Below the pieces are notes generated by a model. That model did not search any database, had not been told where the DNA came from, and worked only from the letters and a program-made list of their open reading frames with translations. Shown here piece by piece: positions 41,175 to 51,021 of a stretch of 64,000 nt of DNA. The DNA is taken from contig NZ_JACRSS010000004.1 in assembly GCF_014384805.1 (NCBI RefSeq), forward strand, positions 108,360 through 172,359, written 5' to 3'. The DNA comes from Guopingia tenuis (GTDB taxonomy: Bacteria > Bacillota > Clostridia > Christensenellales > Christensenellaceae). The translations under genes were made by a program, and so were the position numbers. Every line of letters starts with the position of its first letter. Within the stretch, counting starts at the first letter, position 1.

Positions 41175-42938
41175 TCAATCGCCAAACTGGCTGTTATACA
41201 ACTTCGCATAGAACCCATTCTTTGCCATCAGGGTTTCATGGCTGCCCTGCTCAATGATATGGCCGTCCTTCATGACAAGGATCACATCCGCTTCCCGGAT
41301 GGTAGAGAGCCGGTGCGCCACGATAAAGCTGGTTCGCCCCTCCATCATGCGGGCAAAGGCCGCCTGGATCTTGATTTCCGTCCGGGTATCAATGCTGCTG
41401 GTAGCCTCATCCAAAATCAGCATCGGGGGAAGGCAGAGGATCACACGGGCAATGCAGAGAAGCTGCTTCTGGCCCTGGCTGATATTGCCGCCGTTTTCCG
41501 TGATGACCGTGTCATAGCCCTGGGGCATGCGGCGGATAAAGCCATGGGCATGAGCGGCCTTTGCCGCCGCGACGATTTCCTCCTCCGTGGCGTCGGGTCT
41601 GCCATAGGCGATGTTGTCTCGGATAGTTCCGGCTTTGAGCCAAGTATCCTGGAGCACCATGCCATAATTTCCCCGCAGGGAATGTCGGGTCATATGCCGG
41701 ATATCCGTGCCGTCGACGGCAATGCTGCCTTCGTTGACGTCGTAAAAGCGCATGAGAAGGTTAATCAGCGTGGTTTTTCCGCAGCCTGTCGGGCCGACGA
41801 TGGCAATACGCTGCCCGGGCTTGACATCGAGGTTGAGATGATCGATCAGCGGTTTATCCGGAACATAGCGGAAGGCCACGTCCTTAAGCTGCACATGCCC
41901 GGAGCTGGAAAAGGAAACGGCATCCTCCGCATCCGGCACCTGGTCGGGTTCATCAAGGAGATCAAAAATACGGGCCGCACACGCCAAAGCATTCTGAAGC
42001 TCGGTGACAACGCCGGAAATTTCGTTGAACGGCTTGGCATATTGGCTGGCATAGCTGAGAAAAACGCTCAGCTGGCCGATGGTGATTCCGCCGGAGACGG
42101 CAGATAACGCGCTGATCAGGCCAACGGCGGCATAGACGATATTATTGACAAGACGGGTGCTGGGATTTGTGAGGCTGGAGAAAAACACGGCTTTGAGGCT
42201 GACCTTTCCCAGTTTTTCGTTCACTTCATCAAAATCCCGGAGGCTCTGCTCCTCGTGCCCATAAGCCTGGACGACCTTTTGCCCCTCAATCAGCTCGTTA
42301 ATAAGGGCGGTTTCCTGACCGCGGACCTCGGTCTGTTCGCGGAAATACCGATAGGTACGTTTGGCGATGAAGGCTGCCAAAAATAGGCTGAGAGGCGTGA
42401 GAACAACCACCACCATCGTGATGGCAAGGTTCAGATAGAGCATGATCCCCAGAGTTCCCAGAATAGTGAGAATCCCGCTGAACAGCTGAGTAAATCCCAT
42501 AAGCAGGCCATCGGCAAAAACATCCACATCCGCAATGATGCGGCTGACCAGATCACCGGAGGGATGAGAATCCAGATAAGAGAGAGGGAGCTTTTGGATC
42601 TTCCGGATGGCGGCATTCCGCAGATCTCGGGATACGCAGAAGGTGATGCGATTGTTGCATGCGGCGAGAATCCATTGGGCGACGGCAGAAACCGCAACGA
42701 CGACCGCAATGGCAATGGCAAGCCGCAGGACGGAGGCAAAATCCACCTGTCCCCGGCCGATCATATAGTCGATGGCATCCCCGCAGAAGATGGGGACGAT
42801 CAACTGGGCGGCCACGCTGATGGCGGCGCAGAGAAGGCTGGAAAAGACGAAGAGGCCATAGGGCTTGATATAGAGGAGAACACGCTTGAATGTCCGGCTC
42901 TGGAGGGCTCTTGCCGCTTTTTTATCCGATTTTTTCAT
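41175..42938 (-). CDS. ABC exporter half-transporter, second subunit
   Basis: This 587-residue protein fuses six transmembrane helices (residues about 25-320) to an ATPase domain. The ATPase has Walker A GPTGCGKTT near residue 388, the signature ISQGQKQLL and Walker B MLILDEATSSID. It ends with the H-loop VAHRLSTI. The pattern fits the MdlAB/LmrCD heterodimer class of multidrug or lipid exporters. Its start overlaps the stop of the upstream half-transporter by 4 bases. The substrate is unknown. Confidence 0.92.
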   Translation of the reverse strand: MKKSDKKAARALQSRTFKRVLLYIKPYGLFVFSSLLCAAISVAAQLIVPIFCGDAIDYMIGRGQVDFASVLRLAIAIAVVVAVSAVAQWILAACNNRITFCVSRDLRNAAIRKIQKLPLSYLDSHPSGDLVSRIIADVDVFADGLLMGFTQLFSGILTILGTLGIMLYLNLAITMVVVVLTPLSLFLAAFIAKRTYRYFREQTEVRGQETALINELIEGQKVVQAYGHEEQSLRDFDEVNEKLGKVSLKAVFFSSLTNPSTRLVNNIVYAAVGLISALSAVSGGITIGQLSVFLSYASQYAKPFNEISGVVTELQNALACAARIFDLLDEPDQVPDAEDAVSFSSSGHVQLKDVAFRYVPDKPLIDHLNLDVKPGQRIAIVGPTGCGKTTLINLLMRFYDVNEGSIAVDGTDIRHMTRHSLRGNYGMVLQDTWLKAGTIRDNIAYGRPDATEEEIVAAAKAAHAHGFIRRMPQGYDTVITENGGNISQGQKQLLCIARVILCLPPMLILDEATSSIDTRTEIKIQAAFARMMEGRTSFIVAHRLSTIREADVILVMKDGHIIEQGSHETLMAKNGFYAKLYNSQFGD

Positions 42939-44665
42939 TGTCTCGCATCTCCTTTCTGGAACTGGCTCTCATAGATTTCCCGATAAATTTCGCAGGAGTC
43001 CAGCAGCTCTCCATGGGTTCCGCGCCCGACAAGCCGCCCGTCATCCAAAACCAGAATCTGGTCGGCATGCTGGATGCTGGAGGTGCGCTGGGACACAATA
43101 AACACCGTGACGGAATCCGGAAGAGACTTCAGGGATTTTCGCAGAGCGGCGTCGGTCGCATAGTCCAGTGCGCTGGCACTGTCGTCCAGAATCAGGATTT
43201 CGGGCTTTTTGACCAGGGCACGGGCGATGGTCAGGCGCTGGCGCTGCCCGCCGGAAAGATTTCTTCCGCCCTGTTCCACGATCTCATCCAGTCCATCCTT
43301 TTTGGCGAGGACAAATTCCTTGGCCTGGGCAGTTTGGAGAGCCGCCCAAAGTTCCTCGTCCGTTGCCTCGGAATTGCCCCAAAGGAGATTGGAGCGGATG
43401 GTTCCGGCAAAGAGCTGCGCCTTCTGCATCACGATGCCGACCTTGTTGCGCAGCGCGGCGCGCTCCCATTCCTGAACCGGCTTTCCCATCAGGGAAACAC
43501 TGCCGGAAGTGGCGTCATAGAAGCGCGGGATCAAATGGACAAGGCTGGATTTTCCGCTCCCTGTCCCCCCGATAACGCCGATGGTTTGGCCTTTTTTTGC
43601 GCAAAAGGAGATATCCGTCAGGCTCTCAGCTCCGGCGCCCGCATAAACAAGGCCAACGTGGTCAAAGCGCACGGCTTCGCTGCTTTGGGCAGTTTCCGCA
43701 GAAACTTCGGGGAAGGCCATGGAGGGCTTTGTATCCAAAACCTGCTCCACCCGGTTCAGGCTCGCCAGGGCACGGCTGATGCTGACGATAAGGTTGGCCA
43801 GCTTGACCAGCTCCAGGAGAATCTGGGTCATATAATTGACCAGGGCGATGATATCTCCGCTCAAAAGTGTTCCGCCGTTTACCTTGTTGGCTCCCATATA
43901 CAGAATGGCTATGATGCCGATATTCACCACCACATAGGTGAGCGGGTTCATCAGTGCAGAGATATGCCCCACATGAAGCTGTTTTTTCACGAGGGAATCA
44001 TTGGCCTGGGAAAACCCTTGGACTTCGGCTTCCTCTTTTCCAAAGGCCCGGATCACCCGGACGCCCGAGAGGTTTTCCCGGGTGGCGCCAGTCACACCGT
44101 CCAGCTTGGCTTGGATCTGCTTATAGCGCGGCGACGTCCAACGCATGATCCCAAAGATGATGATGGAAAGAATGGGAATGGCGACGACAAAAATCAGCGC
44201 CATCTGCGTGTTGATGGTGAAGGCCATCACGATGGCCCCTAACACGATAAATGGACTGCGGAGAAACAGGCGCAGGAAAAGGTTCAGCCCGTTCTGAACC
44301 TGGTTCAGGTCGCTGGTCATGCGCGTGATGAGCGTGCTGGAACCGATGGTATCCATCTCAGAAAACCCCAGGGTCTGGATATGCTTGAAAAGCAGGTGCC
44401 GCAGGCCGGTTGTGCTGGCGATGGCGGCTTTGGCGGCAAAATACTGGGCCGTGAAACTGCAGGCCAGCCCCACAAGGGCCATGAGGATGAGCAGGCCGCA
44501 GCTGCGGAGAATATAGCCCATATCCTTGCCCGCAATTCCTATATTGATGATATTGGCGACAACGATGGGAACCAGAAGGTCAAAGGTCGCCTCCAGCATT
44601 TTGAAAAGGGGCGCGAGAATACTGGCCGCTTTATGATCTTTCAGATAGATTTTTAAATATTTCAA
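42935..44665 (-). CDS. ABC exporter half-transporter, first subunit
   Basis: This 576-residue half-transporter has six membrane helices and an ATPase domain with Walker A GGTGSGKSS, signature LSGGQRQRL and Walker B ILILDDSASALD, followed by VSQRTSSI in place of the usual His loop. The Ser after Asp in Walker B and the missing H-loop His mark this half as the degenerate site of a heterodimeric exporter. It starts with TTG after GGGAGGTAGATATC and overlaps the next gene by 4 bases. Confidence 0.9.
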   Translation of the reverse strand: MKYLKIYLKDHKAASILAPLFKMLEATFDLLVPIVVANIINIGIAGKDMGYILRSCGLLILMALVGLACSFTAQYFAAKAAIASTTGLRHLLFKHIQTLGFSEMDTIGSSTLITRMTSDLNQVQNGLNLFLRLFLRSPFIVLGAIVMAFTINTQMALIFVVAIPILSIIIFGIMRWTSPRYKQIQAKLDGVTGATRENLSGVRVIRAFGKEEAEVQGFSQANDSLVKKQLHVGHISALMNPLTYVVVNIGIIAILYMGANKVNGGTLLSGDIIALVNYMTQILLELVKLANLIVSISRALASLNRVEQVLDTKPSMAFPEVSAETAQSSEAVRFDHVGLVYAGAGAESLTDISFCAKKGQTIGVIGGTGSGKSSLVHLIPRFYDATSGSVSLMGKPVQEWERAALRNKVGIVMQKAQLFAGTIRSNLLWGNSEATDEELWAALQTAQAKEFVLAKKDGLDEIVEQGGRNLSGGQRQRLTIARALVKKPEILILDDSASALDYATDAALRKSLKSLPDSVTVFIVSQRTSSIQHADQILVLDDGRLVGRGTHGELLDSCEIYREIYESQFQKGDARQ

Positions 44666-45034
44666 AGATATCTACCTCCCTCTTTCTACATCATCCAGTA
44701 TATACGATGCCTTACCATTTGAAAAATATTGATTTTATAATGAAATTATATAAAAAACATATAAATTCAACTGGACCATGCGAAGAGGGGACGGCGTCGC
44801 AGAATATATAACGGAATGGAGCTGGCGCGGCGGCTGCGGAGAAAAAATTCCGGCTGATCCGGAAAAACAGCGGAATTTCCGCTTTCGTATATCTTTGCCG
44901 AAACTCTGCGGTTTTAGTCGGCTGGGCATCCATGGAAACCGGGAGCCGGAAAATGGAGACGGCCCGGCGAAATGGGGCCCTTAAGAGGTCCGGATATTTG
45001 CTGCCTGCCTTTGGAAAAACGAAAAACAAAAGAA
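44666..45034. other. gene-free stretch upstream of the ABC exporter
   Basis: The region next to the exporter gene is AT-rich and should hold its promoter, but I see no well-spaced -35/-10 pair on the minus strand. The rest, to 45030, contains no convincing gene; a plus-strand frame of 68 codons lacks a ribosome site. Confidence 0.55.
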
Positions 45035-45055
45035 ACAGCCGCAGGAAGCGGCTGT
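45035..45055 (-). terminator. terminator of the serine hydrolase gene
   Basis: ACAGCCGC/GCGGCTGT stem with a 5-base loop; on the minus strand TTTCTTTTGTTTTT follows. Confidence 0.8.
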
Positions 45056-45141
45056 CAAAAACAATAGAATATGCCTCTTGTTTTTAAGAGAGGAAACGGG
45101 AAGGGAAAAACTAAAAACTTGCCCGTCCCGGGATTTTGCGG

Positions 45142-46044
45142 TTAGAGCGCCTGGGCAATATATCTCCAGACGGCGGGGAACAGCGGGCGTCCCTCCAAAG
45201 CCTGCACACACACGACAGCGTTCTTTTTGGGCAGAACCAGGATATACTGTCCCAGCTTTCCATCCGCCCGATAGGACTCCCGGTCAGGATTGATCCAAAA
45301 CTGATAGCCATATCCGTCCACCGGCCCGGAGGACGGAAGGTGGGGGAGATGGTTGCAGGTGGCCTCACGGACATAGGCAGAGGACAGGACGCGCCGCCCG
45401 CGGAACTCTCCCTCATGAAGCAGGAGCTCGCCGAAATTGCCCATCTCGTCGATGGTGAGGAAAAGGCCGTTGGCGGCATAGACATGCCCCTTGGGGCAGA
45501 GCGTCCAATCCGGGTTATGAATGCCGATCGGGGCGAAAAGCCGCTCCCGCAGGTATTCCAAAAGATTGCAACCCGCCCGCTTTTCGATGAGGCAGCTCAC
45601 CATATAGGTGTTGAAATTGCAGTATAGAAATTCCTGCCCAGGCTCCCGGCAGAAGTTTTGGGAGAAGAAATAGGCGATCCAGTCTTTTACGCGGTACCGC
45701 TCCGGGTCATCGGCGAAAAAGAGGGCGTTTTCCAATCCGGTGGTCATGGTAAGCATATGGCGCACTGTGAGCGCCGTCAGATACGGGCTGGGCTGCGCCG
45801 GAAGTGCCTCGGGAAACGCATCGGCAATATGCTCATCCAAGTCGATCAGCCCCTCTTCTCTGGCGATGCCCACCGCAGCAGAAACCACGCTTTTACAGGC
45901 TGACCATGTGTTGAGGCGGGTTTTAGTGGGAAGCCGCTGGTATTCCGCCAAAATTTCATCGTTATGACGCACCTGCACATAGTTTACCACCAGGGATTTT
46001 TTCTCCGTGTAGGCTAGAAAATCGCCCAAAATATCCTTCTGCAT
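45142..46044 (-). CDS. class C beta-lactamase-fold serine hydrolase
   Basis: This 300-residue protein has the catalytic Ser and Lys in WSACKSVVSAAVG (SxxK) near residue 48 and the Tyr-x-Asn in YCNFNTYM near 141. RADGKLGQYI near the C-terminus takes the place of the KTG-like third motif. It resembles esterases and peptidases of the AmpC/EstB group. There is no signal peptide, so it is probably cytoplasmic and not a resistance enzyme. It follows malic enzyme by 15 bases on the same strand. The substrate is unknown. Confidence 0.85.
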   Translation of the reverse strand: MQKDILGDFLAYTEKKSLVVNYVQVRHNDEILAEYQRLPTKTRLNTWSACKSVVSAAVGIAREEGLIDLDEHIADAFPEALPAQPSPYLTALTVRHMLTMTTGLENALFFADDPERYRVKDWIAYFFSQNFCREPGQEFLYCNFNTYMVSCLIEKRAGCNLLEYLRERLFAPIGIHNPDWTLCPKGHVYAANGLFLTIDEMGNFGELLLHEGEFRGRRVLSSAYVREATCNHLPHLPSSGPVDGYGYQFWINPDRESYRADGKLGQYILVLPKKNAVVCVQALEGRPLFPAVWRYIAQAL

Positions 46045-46059
46045 CGGTTTGCTCCTGTT

Positions 46060-47226
46060 TTATTCGTTTTTCCCGGATTTCCATGCCTGCTCCACCGCGT
46101 CTGCCACTCGGTCGGCAATGCCGGGGTCAAAGACGCTAGGGATGATATGGTCGGGCGTGAGCTCGCTTTCCTGAACCGCTCCGGCAATAGCATGGGCGGC
46201 GGCCACCTTCATAGCCGGCGTGATGTCCCGTGCCTTTGCCCGCAGGGCTCCCTTGAAAATGCCGGGAAAGGCCAGAACGTTGTTGATCTGGTTGGGAAAA
46301 TCGCTTCGGCCCGTGCCCATGACCTTGACGCCCGCTGCCATGGCGTCCTCATACAAAATTTCCGGCGTGGGATTGGCCAGGGCGAAAACAATGGGATCCT
46401 TTGCCATGGTCTGTACCATGGCAGGGGTCAAAAGCCCGCCGACGGAAACCCCCACAAAGACGTCCGCACCTGCCAGCGCATCCTCCAGACCACCCCGTAG
46501 GCCCTCGGGATTGGTGATCTGCGCCAATTCCTTCTTGTGGCCTGCCAGGCCTTCCCGGCCGGGATAGAGGATACCCCTGCGGTCGCAGGCAATGACATTT
46601 TTTGCACCAGCCGCCAGCATCATTTTTATGATGGCAGTTCCCGCGGCTCCCGGCCCCATGAGGACGATGCGGCAGTCCGCGATCCTGCGTCCTGTGAGCT
46701 TTAGGGCATTGAGGAGAGCGGCGGTCACCACGATACCGGTTCCATGCTGGTCATCATGAAAGACGGGAATATCCAGCTCCCGCTCCAAGCGCTGTTCGAT
46801 TTCAAAGCATTTGGGGGAGGCGATATCCTCCAGATTGACGCCGCCAAAGCAGGGCGCGATGGCCTTGACTGTGCGGATGATCTCCTCCGGATCTTTGGTA
46901 TCCAGGCAGATGGGAACGGCGTCTACATCTGCAAATTTCTTGAACAGAACAGCCTTTCCTTCCATCACGGGAATCGCAGCTTTGGGGCCAATATCGCCAA
47001 GGCCAAGGACTGCCGTGCCGTCCGAGACGATGGCAACCATATGGCCTTTGGCTGTGTAGGTATAGGCGTCGTCTGGATTTTCATGGATTTTACGGCAAGG
47101 CTCGGCGACACCCGGTGTATAGGCTACGCAGAGATCATCTTTGGTTTCCAGGGGCATGCGGCTGGAGATCGAAACCTTTCCCTTATATTTTTTGTGGCGC
47201 AGCAGCGCTTCTTCATTATAATTCAT
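46060..47226 (-). CDS. malic enzyme (NAD(P)-dependent malate dehydrogenase, decarboxylating)
   Basis: The enzyme converts malate to pyruvate, CO2 and NAD(P)H. The 388-residue length is that of the short bacterial type. Motifs: CVAYTPGVAEPC, GDIGPKAAIPVMEGKAVLFKKF (catalytic Lys region), PVFHDDQHGTGIV with metal-binding acidic residues, and the nucleotide turn GPGAAGTAI. The C-terminal portion includes SDFPNQINNVLAFPGIF. I chose the ATG at 47226, 7 bases after CAGGAGG. It is transcribed with the downstream serine hydrolase. Confidence 0.95.
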   Translation of the reverse strand: MNYNEEALLRHKKYKGKVSISSRMPLETKDDLCVAYTPGVAEPCRKIHENPDDAYTYTAKGHMVAIVSDGTAVLGLGDIGPKAAIPVMEGKAVLFKKFADVDAVPICLDTKDPEEIIRTVKAIAPCFGGVNLEDIASPKCFEIEQRLERELDIPVFHDDQHGTGIVVTAALLNALKLTGRRIADCRIVLMGPGAAGTAIIKMMLAAGAKNVIACDRRGILYPGREGLAGHKKELAQITNPEGLRGGLEDALAGADVFVGVSVGGLLTPAMVQTMAKDPIVFALANPTPEILYEDAMAAGVKVMGTGRSDFPNQINNVLAFPGIFKGALRAKARDITPAMKVAAAHAIAGAVQESELTPDHIIPSVFDPGIADRVADAVEQAWKSGKNE

Positions 47227-47829
47227 AACCATTCCTCCTGTTCGTCGGTTTGTTTTTTCTAATCTATAGTATACCGCGAAATGGAAAGGGATAAACAGGC
47301 GAATCCAGGGGAAAGCGGACATGCTGCGGAAATTTTTTGCCATGGGAGCAGTGCTTCGGATGATGGGAGATTTTTCGGCAATGGAATAGGACGCCGTTTA
47401 GGAAAAGAGCAGCATCGGCAACTTCCCTGGCATTGGGAAGATGGAAGGCGAAGGCGATATCTGAAATTCTGCCTGCGTTCCAGAGGGATGCCCGGAGCTA
47501 AAAAAGCGGATCTTGGTTTCTCCAAGGCGATGGCGGGATTGTTATATGGAAAATTCAAAAGTCATGGGGAGGGCGAAGGAAATGGGAATGATTTTGCAAT
47601 AGGACAATAGAAAGGATGGCGCTCAGCAAACGGGCGGGGAGGGAAACTGTCTGGATAAGTTTGCTGCCGGCTATCGGATCGGCAGGGGAGCGGAAGAGGA
47701 TTTCAGTTCCGCAATGAAAAACAAAGCAAGCTGCCCTTGGGGTTGCTCCAAACAGAAGAAAAGGAAAAGAACGGCAGACCACTTTCTTTCAAAGGATTCT
47801 TTGCAGGAAGGAGAAAATAAAAATAGGGG
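47227..47829. other. about 600-base gene-free stretch before tRNA-Val
   Basis: A plus-strand frame at 47281-47610 (109 codons) has no ribosome site and a composition unlike its neighbours, so I do not call it. A minus-strand TATACT near 47271-47276 could serve malic enzyme, but the -35 is poor. Nothing else is clear. Confidence 0.5.
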
Positions 47830-47859
47830 TTGCATTTTGGGTGAGGGATATTGTATAAT
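47830..47859 (+). promoter_or_regulatory. promoter of tRNA-Val
   Basis: TTGCAT (47830-47835), an 18-base spacer and a perfect TATAAT (47854-47859), 23 bases before the tRNA. Confidence 0.8.
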
Positions 47860-47882
47860 AAATCTCGTGGAATCCAGAGGAT

Positions 47883-47958
47883 GGAGGCATAGCTCAGCTG
47901 GGAGAGCACTTGCTTCACACGCAAGGGGTCACTGGTTCGAGTCCAGCTGTCTCCACCA
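47883..47958 (+). tRNA. tRNA-Val (CAC)
   Basis: A 76-base tRNA with acceptor GGAGGCA/TGTCTCC, anticodon loop TTCACAC (anticodon CAC) closed by CTTGC/GCAAG, and encoded CCA. The T stem has one A-C mismatch at its outer pair. Confidence 0.93.
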
Positions 47959-47968
47959 AACACCCCAA

Positions 47969-47997
47969 AAACCCGCTATTTAAGCGGGTTTTTGTTT
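47969..47997 (+). terminator. terminator of tRNA-Val
   Basis: AAACCCGCT/AGCGGGTTT stem with an ATTTA loop, followed by TTGTTTT. Confidence 0.85.
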
Positions 47998-48081
47998 TGC
48001 CTTATACGTATTTTACACGAATAGTATAAAAAACGCGAATCCGGCTCTTTCATGCCGCCGAAAAATAAAGGCCGCATGCGA

Positions 48082-48110
48082 TTGCGCTTTTTTTGAGATA
48101 CTATTATAAT
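48082..48110 (+). promoter_or_regulatory. promoter of the large lipoprotein gene
   Basis: TTGCGC (48082-48087), a 17-base spacer and a perfect TATAAT (48105-48110). Confidence 0.7.
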
Positions 48111-48175
48111 TTTTTCGTATATTTTTTTGAACGGCAAGAGATCATAAGTTTTTATAAAATGAGAGGAGAAAGATT

Positions 48176-50974
48176 ATGCAGAGGACGCAAAAAAAATGGG
48201 GATGCCTGTTGCTCGCGGGCATTCTGCTGTTGAGCTGTTTTGCCGGTTGCGCCCCCAAAGCGGAGGAGAATCTGGAAACTGGAATTGTATCGGGCACGGT
48301 TTCGCCGGATTCCATCGCCATCGTTCGGGGAGAAAATAAGCTGACACTGACAACCAGCGAAGCAGAGTTTTCCAAAGAGATTGGGGAGCATCTGGATGCG
48401 GTAATCGTCAATTATGGATGGGGAGAATGCAATCCATCCGATATTACCCGGCGGGATGACCATACGCTGGAGATTTCCTTCCAGGCGGAAGCGGCGGCGG
48501 ATGATATGGACAGAGAAAACATAGGCTATACGGGATATCTCATGGTGAGCGGGGAATATTCCCAGGAAGGAACAGCGGTTTCGGCGTCCTTTCCCATTGC
48601 GATGCCGGTTCTGACTGCGCTGGGAACGGCGGCACGGGATGCTTCTTCCATAAATCTGGAGCTGGAGCTGGAAAACGCCCGGCTGGCGGATGAGGTGCAG
48701 AAAGGGGATATTGAGCTTTCAAAGGCATTTGAAGGAATGGAAGTGGCAAATATTCAGCGGCAGAGCGAAACGCGGCTGGCGCTTACGCTGAACGGCGAAA
48801 TGAAAAGCGAGGGAGAAGATCTGGTTCCCTATATGGAGGGAGGCCTTGCGATCAAACCCCAGGCCACCAATGCGGCTGTCCGCGCCTATGGGGAGGTGCC
48901 TTTAGTAACGGCTACCGCCTATCTGGCAGGAACGCCGGCATTCACGGATTCCGCCACCCTTCGTGTGAGTGCAGCGGCAGAAAACTGCCAGTGGAGCCAG
49001 GTGCCCGCGTCGTCCCAGATCACTCTGTCGGGCGCATTTGCGGGAGCGACGGTGAAAAAGGTGGAAAAGTGCACCAAGAACCCGGATACCATGGATGTAT
49101 ATATCGCCGTTTCCCAGAAGGACTGCGAAGGCGTTGGCTCCATCGTGTTTGCCAGCGAGGCAACAAATGCGGGAAAGCCGGTAGGCGTGGATGTGAATTT
49201 CGATAATATCGGATTCTATGCGGGAGTGAAATCCCTGGAAAAGACGGCGGAGAAGGTGACGCTGACCATTTCGGCGGCCTCTCACGGCCTGCAGTTCAAC
49301 CGGAAGCTGACGCCGGAGGATCTGACGCCGGCGGGCGATTTTGAACAGGCGAAGGTGGAGAACGTTTTGCAGGGCGAGGACAATTCCCTGGAGATTACAC
49401 TCACTTTCTCCACAAGCGTGTTCGATGCGGTCGACGGGTATGAAGGAATCATTCTGGTGCCCATTGAGAGCCTGGAAAGCAAATTGGGCAATTTGGAGGA
49501 TATGGACGCAGTCATCAGCGTCGGTTCTTTTAAGGAAGAAGAAACGGCGGCTGTGGCCAGCGACAGCTCCCAGAAAACCGGGAACGAGATTCAGCTGCTT
49601 TCGGCGGGAGAAACTACGCTTCTGGCGCTGGATGGAGACGCAGCTGCCAACGCTCTTTGCGGCTTTGTAAAAGATGGACTTTTGAGCATGGCAAAGGCCG
49701 GGCTGGGCAAGGTTGGAGAAATCGTCTCAGGGAAGCTCTTAAGCTGGCTGGGATTTGAGAGCAGCGAAGAACAGATCAACAAGAAGCTGGATGAGATCAT
49801 TGGGCAGTTAAATTCCCTCACAGCTCGAATCAATAATATCGAACAGAGCATCAACAAGCTTATCGATGCCGTGGAAACTTCGGCCTTTAAGGAGCAGATG
49901 CGGGATATCCAGGCCAGCGTGCTCAAGCTGAAATCCCGGGTTTCGGGATATCAGGCCGCCCTGGGAGAGGTGAGCAAGCTGGAGGCCGGCTCCGATGAAT
50001 ATAAAAAAGAGATGAAGATTCTGGCCGATAAGATCAATAATACCAACGGCCTGGATTTCCATGGCGAGACGTATGCCCTGGGCGAGAAAATCCTGTCGGA
50101 CGCGGCGGGAACAGCAGACGGCGCGCTGAAAGCGCATTATGACCGGATCACCACCAAAAACAACTGGGAACAGCAGACATATGATGAACGGGAGCGGTTC
50201 TATCTCTACTCTGTGGGAACCTATCTCCAGTCCGCTATGCTGGACAGCATCGCCCTCGGATATGTCGCAGATACATCGGACAGCGCCGTGGAGCGGAGCG
50301 AGGCCCAGAACAACTTAAAAGAGCTGAAAGCCCAGGTGACCCGGGTATCTTCCATGGCGGAAAAATACCAGGTCAAGCGGCTGAAATCCGATTATAACCG
50401 CAATCTGCGGACGGGAATCATCCTGTCTACCAAAGTGGAAAAAGTGACCTATGATGCGAATAACCGCCTGGTTTCCCATGCAGATACCTATCGGCTCATT
50501 AAGCAGAAGCTCATTGACGATACGCCAAAGGGCAAATATACGGCTATCAACGGAAGCGGGAATTTTACACTGCCGGAGTCCCTGGGACTTTTGACGGAAA
50601 AACAGGCCCAGGACATCATGAAATACAGCAGCAAGGGAAGCCTTGTGGAAGAACTGAAAAGCGCGGGATTTTCCATCCCCTCCGGCTGCCCGGATTCGGT
50701 GATGCTGCGGGATGTGCGGATTGAAAAGTCCCTGATCCGGACGGGAACCAGCGCCACACGCTATTGCTTTGCAGTCCACTATAAGCCCTTTAAAAAGAGT
50801 GTGAACGAGTATTTCTTCTCCAATATGTTTGTGCTTGCGGGCGGTTCCGAGAAAACCGAAAATACAGACTACAATAAAGTGCAGAAATGGAGGGAATACG
50901 ACTGGGTCACTAAGCCTATTACGGCGGCTTCGGTGAAACAGGTTAAGGAATCAAAAGATCTATATGTGAACTAA
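48176..50974 (+). CDS. large surface lipoprotein with Ig-like repeats and helical domain
   Basis: This 932-residue protein has a lipoprotein signal (hydrophobic residues 10-24, lipobox LLSC at Cys21 or FAGC at Cys25). Residues about 35-455 contain four related beta-rich units. Each runs from a TLTIS-type strand through an AFEGA-V-V turn to a DxTLEITL-type strand, like bacterial Ig domains. Residues about 485-525 form a hydrophobic amphipathic stretch (ALCGFVKDGLLSMAKAG). A coiled-coil region follows (EEQINKKLDEIIGQLNSLTA, then INNIEQSINKLID). A C-terminal domain of about 330 residues completes it. The arrangement recalls alpha-helical pore-forming toxins but no family is recognised. Confidence 0.75.
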   Translation: MQRTQKKWGCLLLAGILLLSCFAGCAPKAEENLETGIVSGTVSPDSIAIVRGENKLTLTTSEAEFSKEIGEHLDAVIVNYGWGECNPSDITRRDDHTLEISFQAEAAADDMDRENIGYTGYLMVSGEYSQEGTAVSASFPIAMPVLTALGTAARDASSINLELELENARLADEVQKGDIELSKAFEGMEVANIQRQSETRLALTLNGEMKSEGEDLVPYMEGGLAIKPQATNAAVRAYGEVPLVTATAYLAGTPAFTDSATLRVSAAAENCQWSQVPASSQITLSGAFAGATVKKVEKCTKNPDTMDVYIAVSQKDCEGVGSIVFASEATNAGKPVGVDVNFDNIGFYAGVKSLEKTAEKVTLTISAASHGLQFNRKLTPEDLTPAGDFEQAKVENVLQGEDNSLEITLTFSTSVFDAVDGYEGIILVPIESLESKLGNLEDMDAVISVGSFKEEETAAVASDSSQKTGNEIQLLSAGETTLLALDGDAAANALCGFVKDGLLSMAKAGLGKVGEIVSGKLLSWLGFESSEEQINKKLDEIIGQLNSLTARINNIEQSINKLIDAVETSAFKEQMRDIQASVLKLKSRVSGYQAALGEVSKLEAGSDEYKKEMKILADKINNTNGLDFHGETYALGEKILSDAAGTADGALKAHYDRITTKNNWEQQTYDERERFYLYSVGTYLQSAMLDSIALGYVADTSDSAVERSEAQNNLKELKAQVTRVSSMAEKYQVKRLKSDYNRNLRTGIILSTKVEKVTYDANNRLVSHADTYRLIKQKLIDDTPKGKYTAINGSGNFTLPESLGLLTEKQAQDIMKYSSKGSLVEELKSAGFSIPSGCPDSVMLRDVRIEKSLIRTGTSATRYCFAVHYKPFKKSVNEYFFSNMFVLAGGSEKTENTDYNKVQKWREYDWVTKPITAASVKQVKESKDLYVN

Positions 50975-50977
50975 AAA

Positions 50978-51003
50978 AACGGAGGCTTCGGCCTCCGTTT
51001 TTT
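50978..51003. terminator. bidirectional terminator with UUCG loop
   Basis: AACGGAGGC-TTCG-GCCTCCGTT stem with T-runs on both strands. It ends the lipoprotein gene and the convergent small gene. Confidence 0.93.
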
Positions 51004-51021
51004 CCTTGGAATCCGCCGGGA

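Noticed and set aside
44778..44984. 68-codon plus-strand frame upstream of the ABC exporter
   Set aside because: No ribosome site, no motif, and it lies in what should be the exporter promoter region.
45142..46044. Secreted beta-lactamase
   Set aside because: It has the SxxK and YxN motifs but no signal peptide and no standard KTG motif, so an intracellular esterase or peptidase is more likely.
47281..47610. 109-codon plus-strand reading frame between malic enzyme and tRNA-Val
   Set aside because: No ribosome binding site, unlike every real gene nearby, and an amino-acid composition rich in Gly, Arg and His without any motif.
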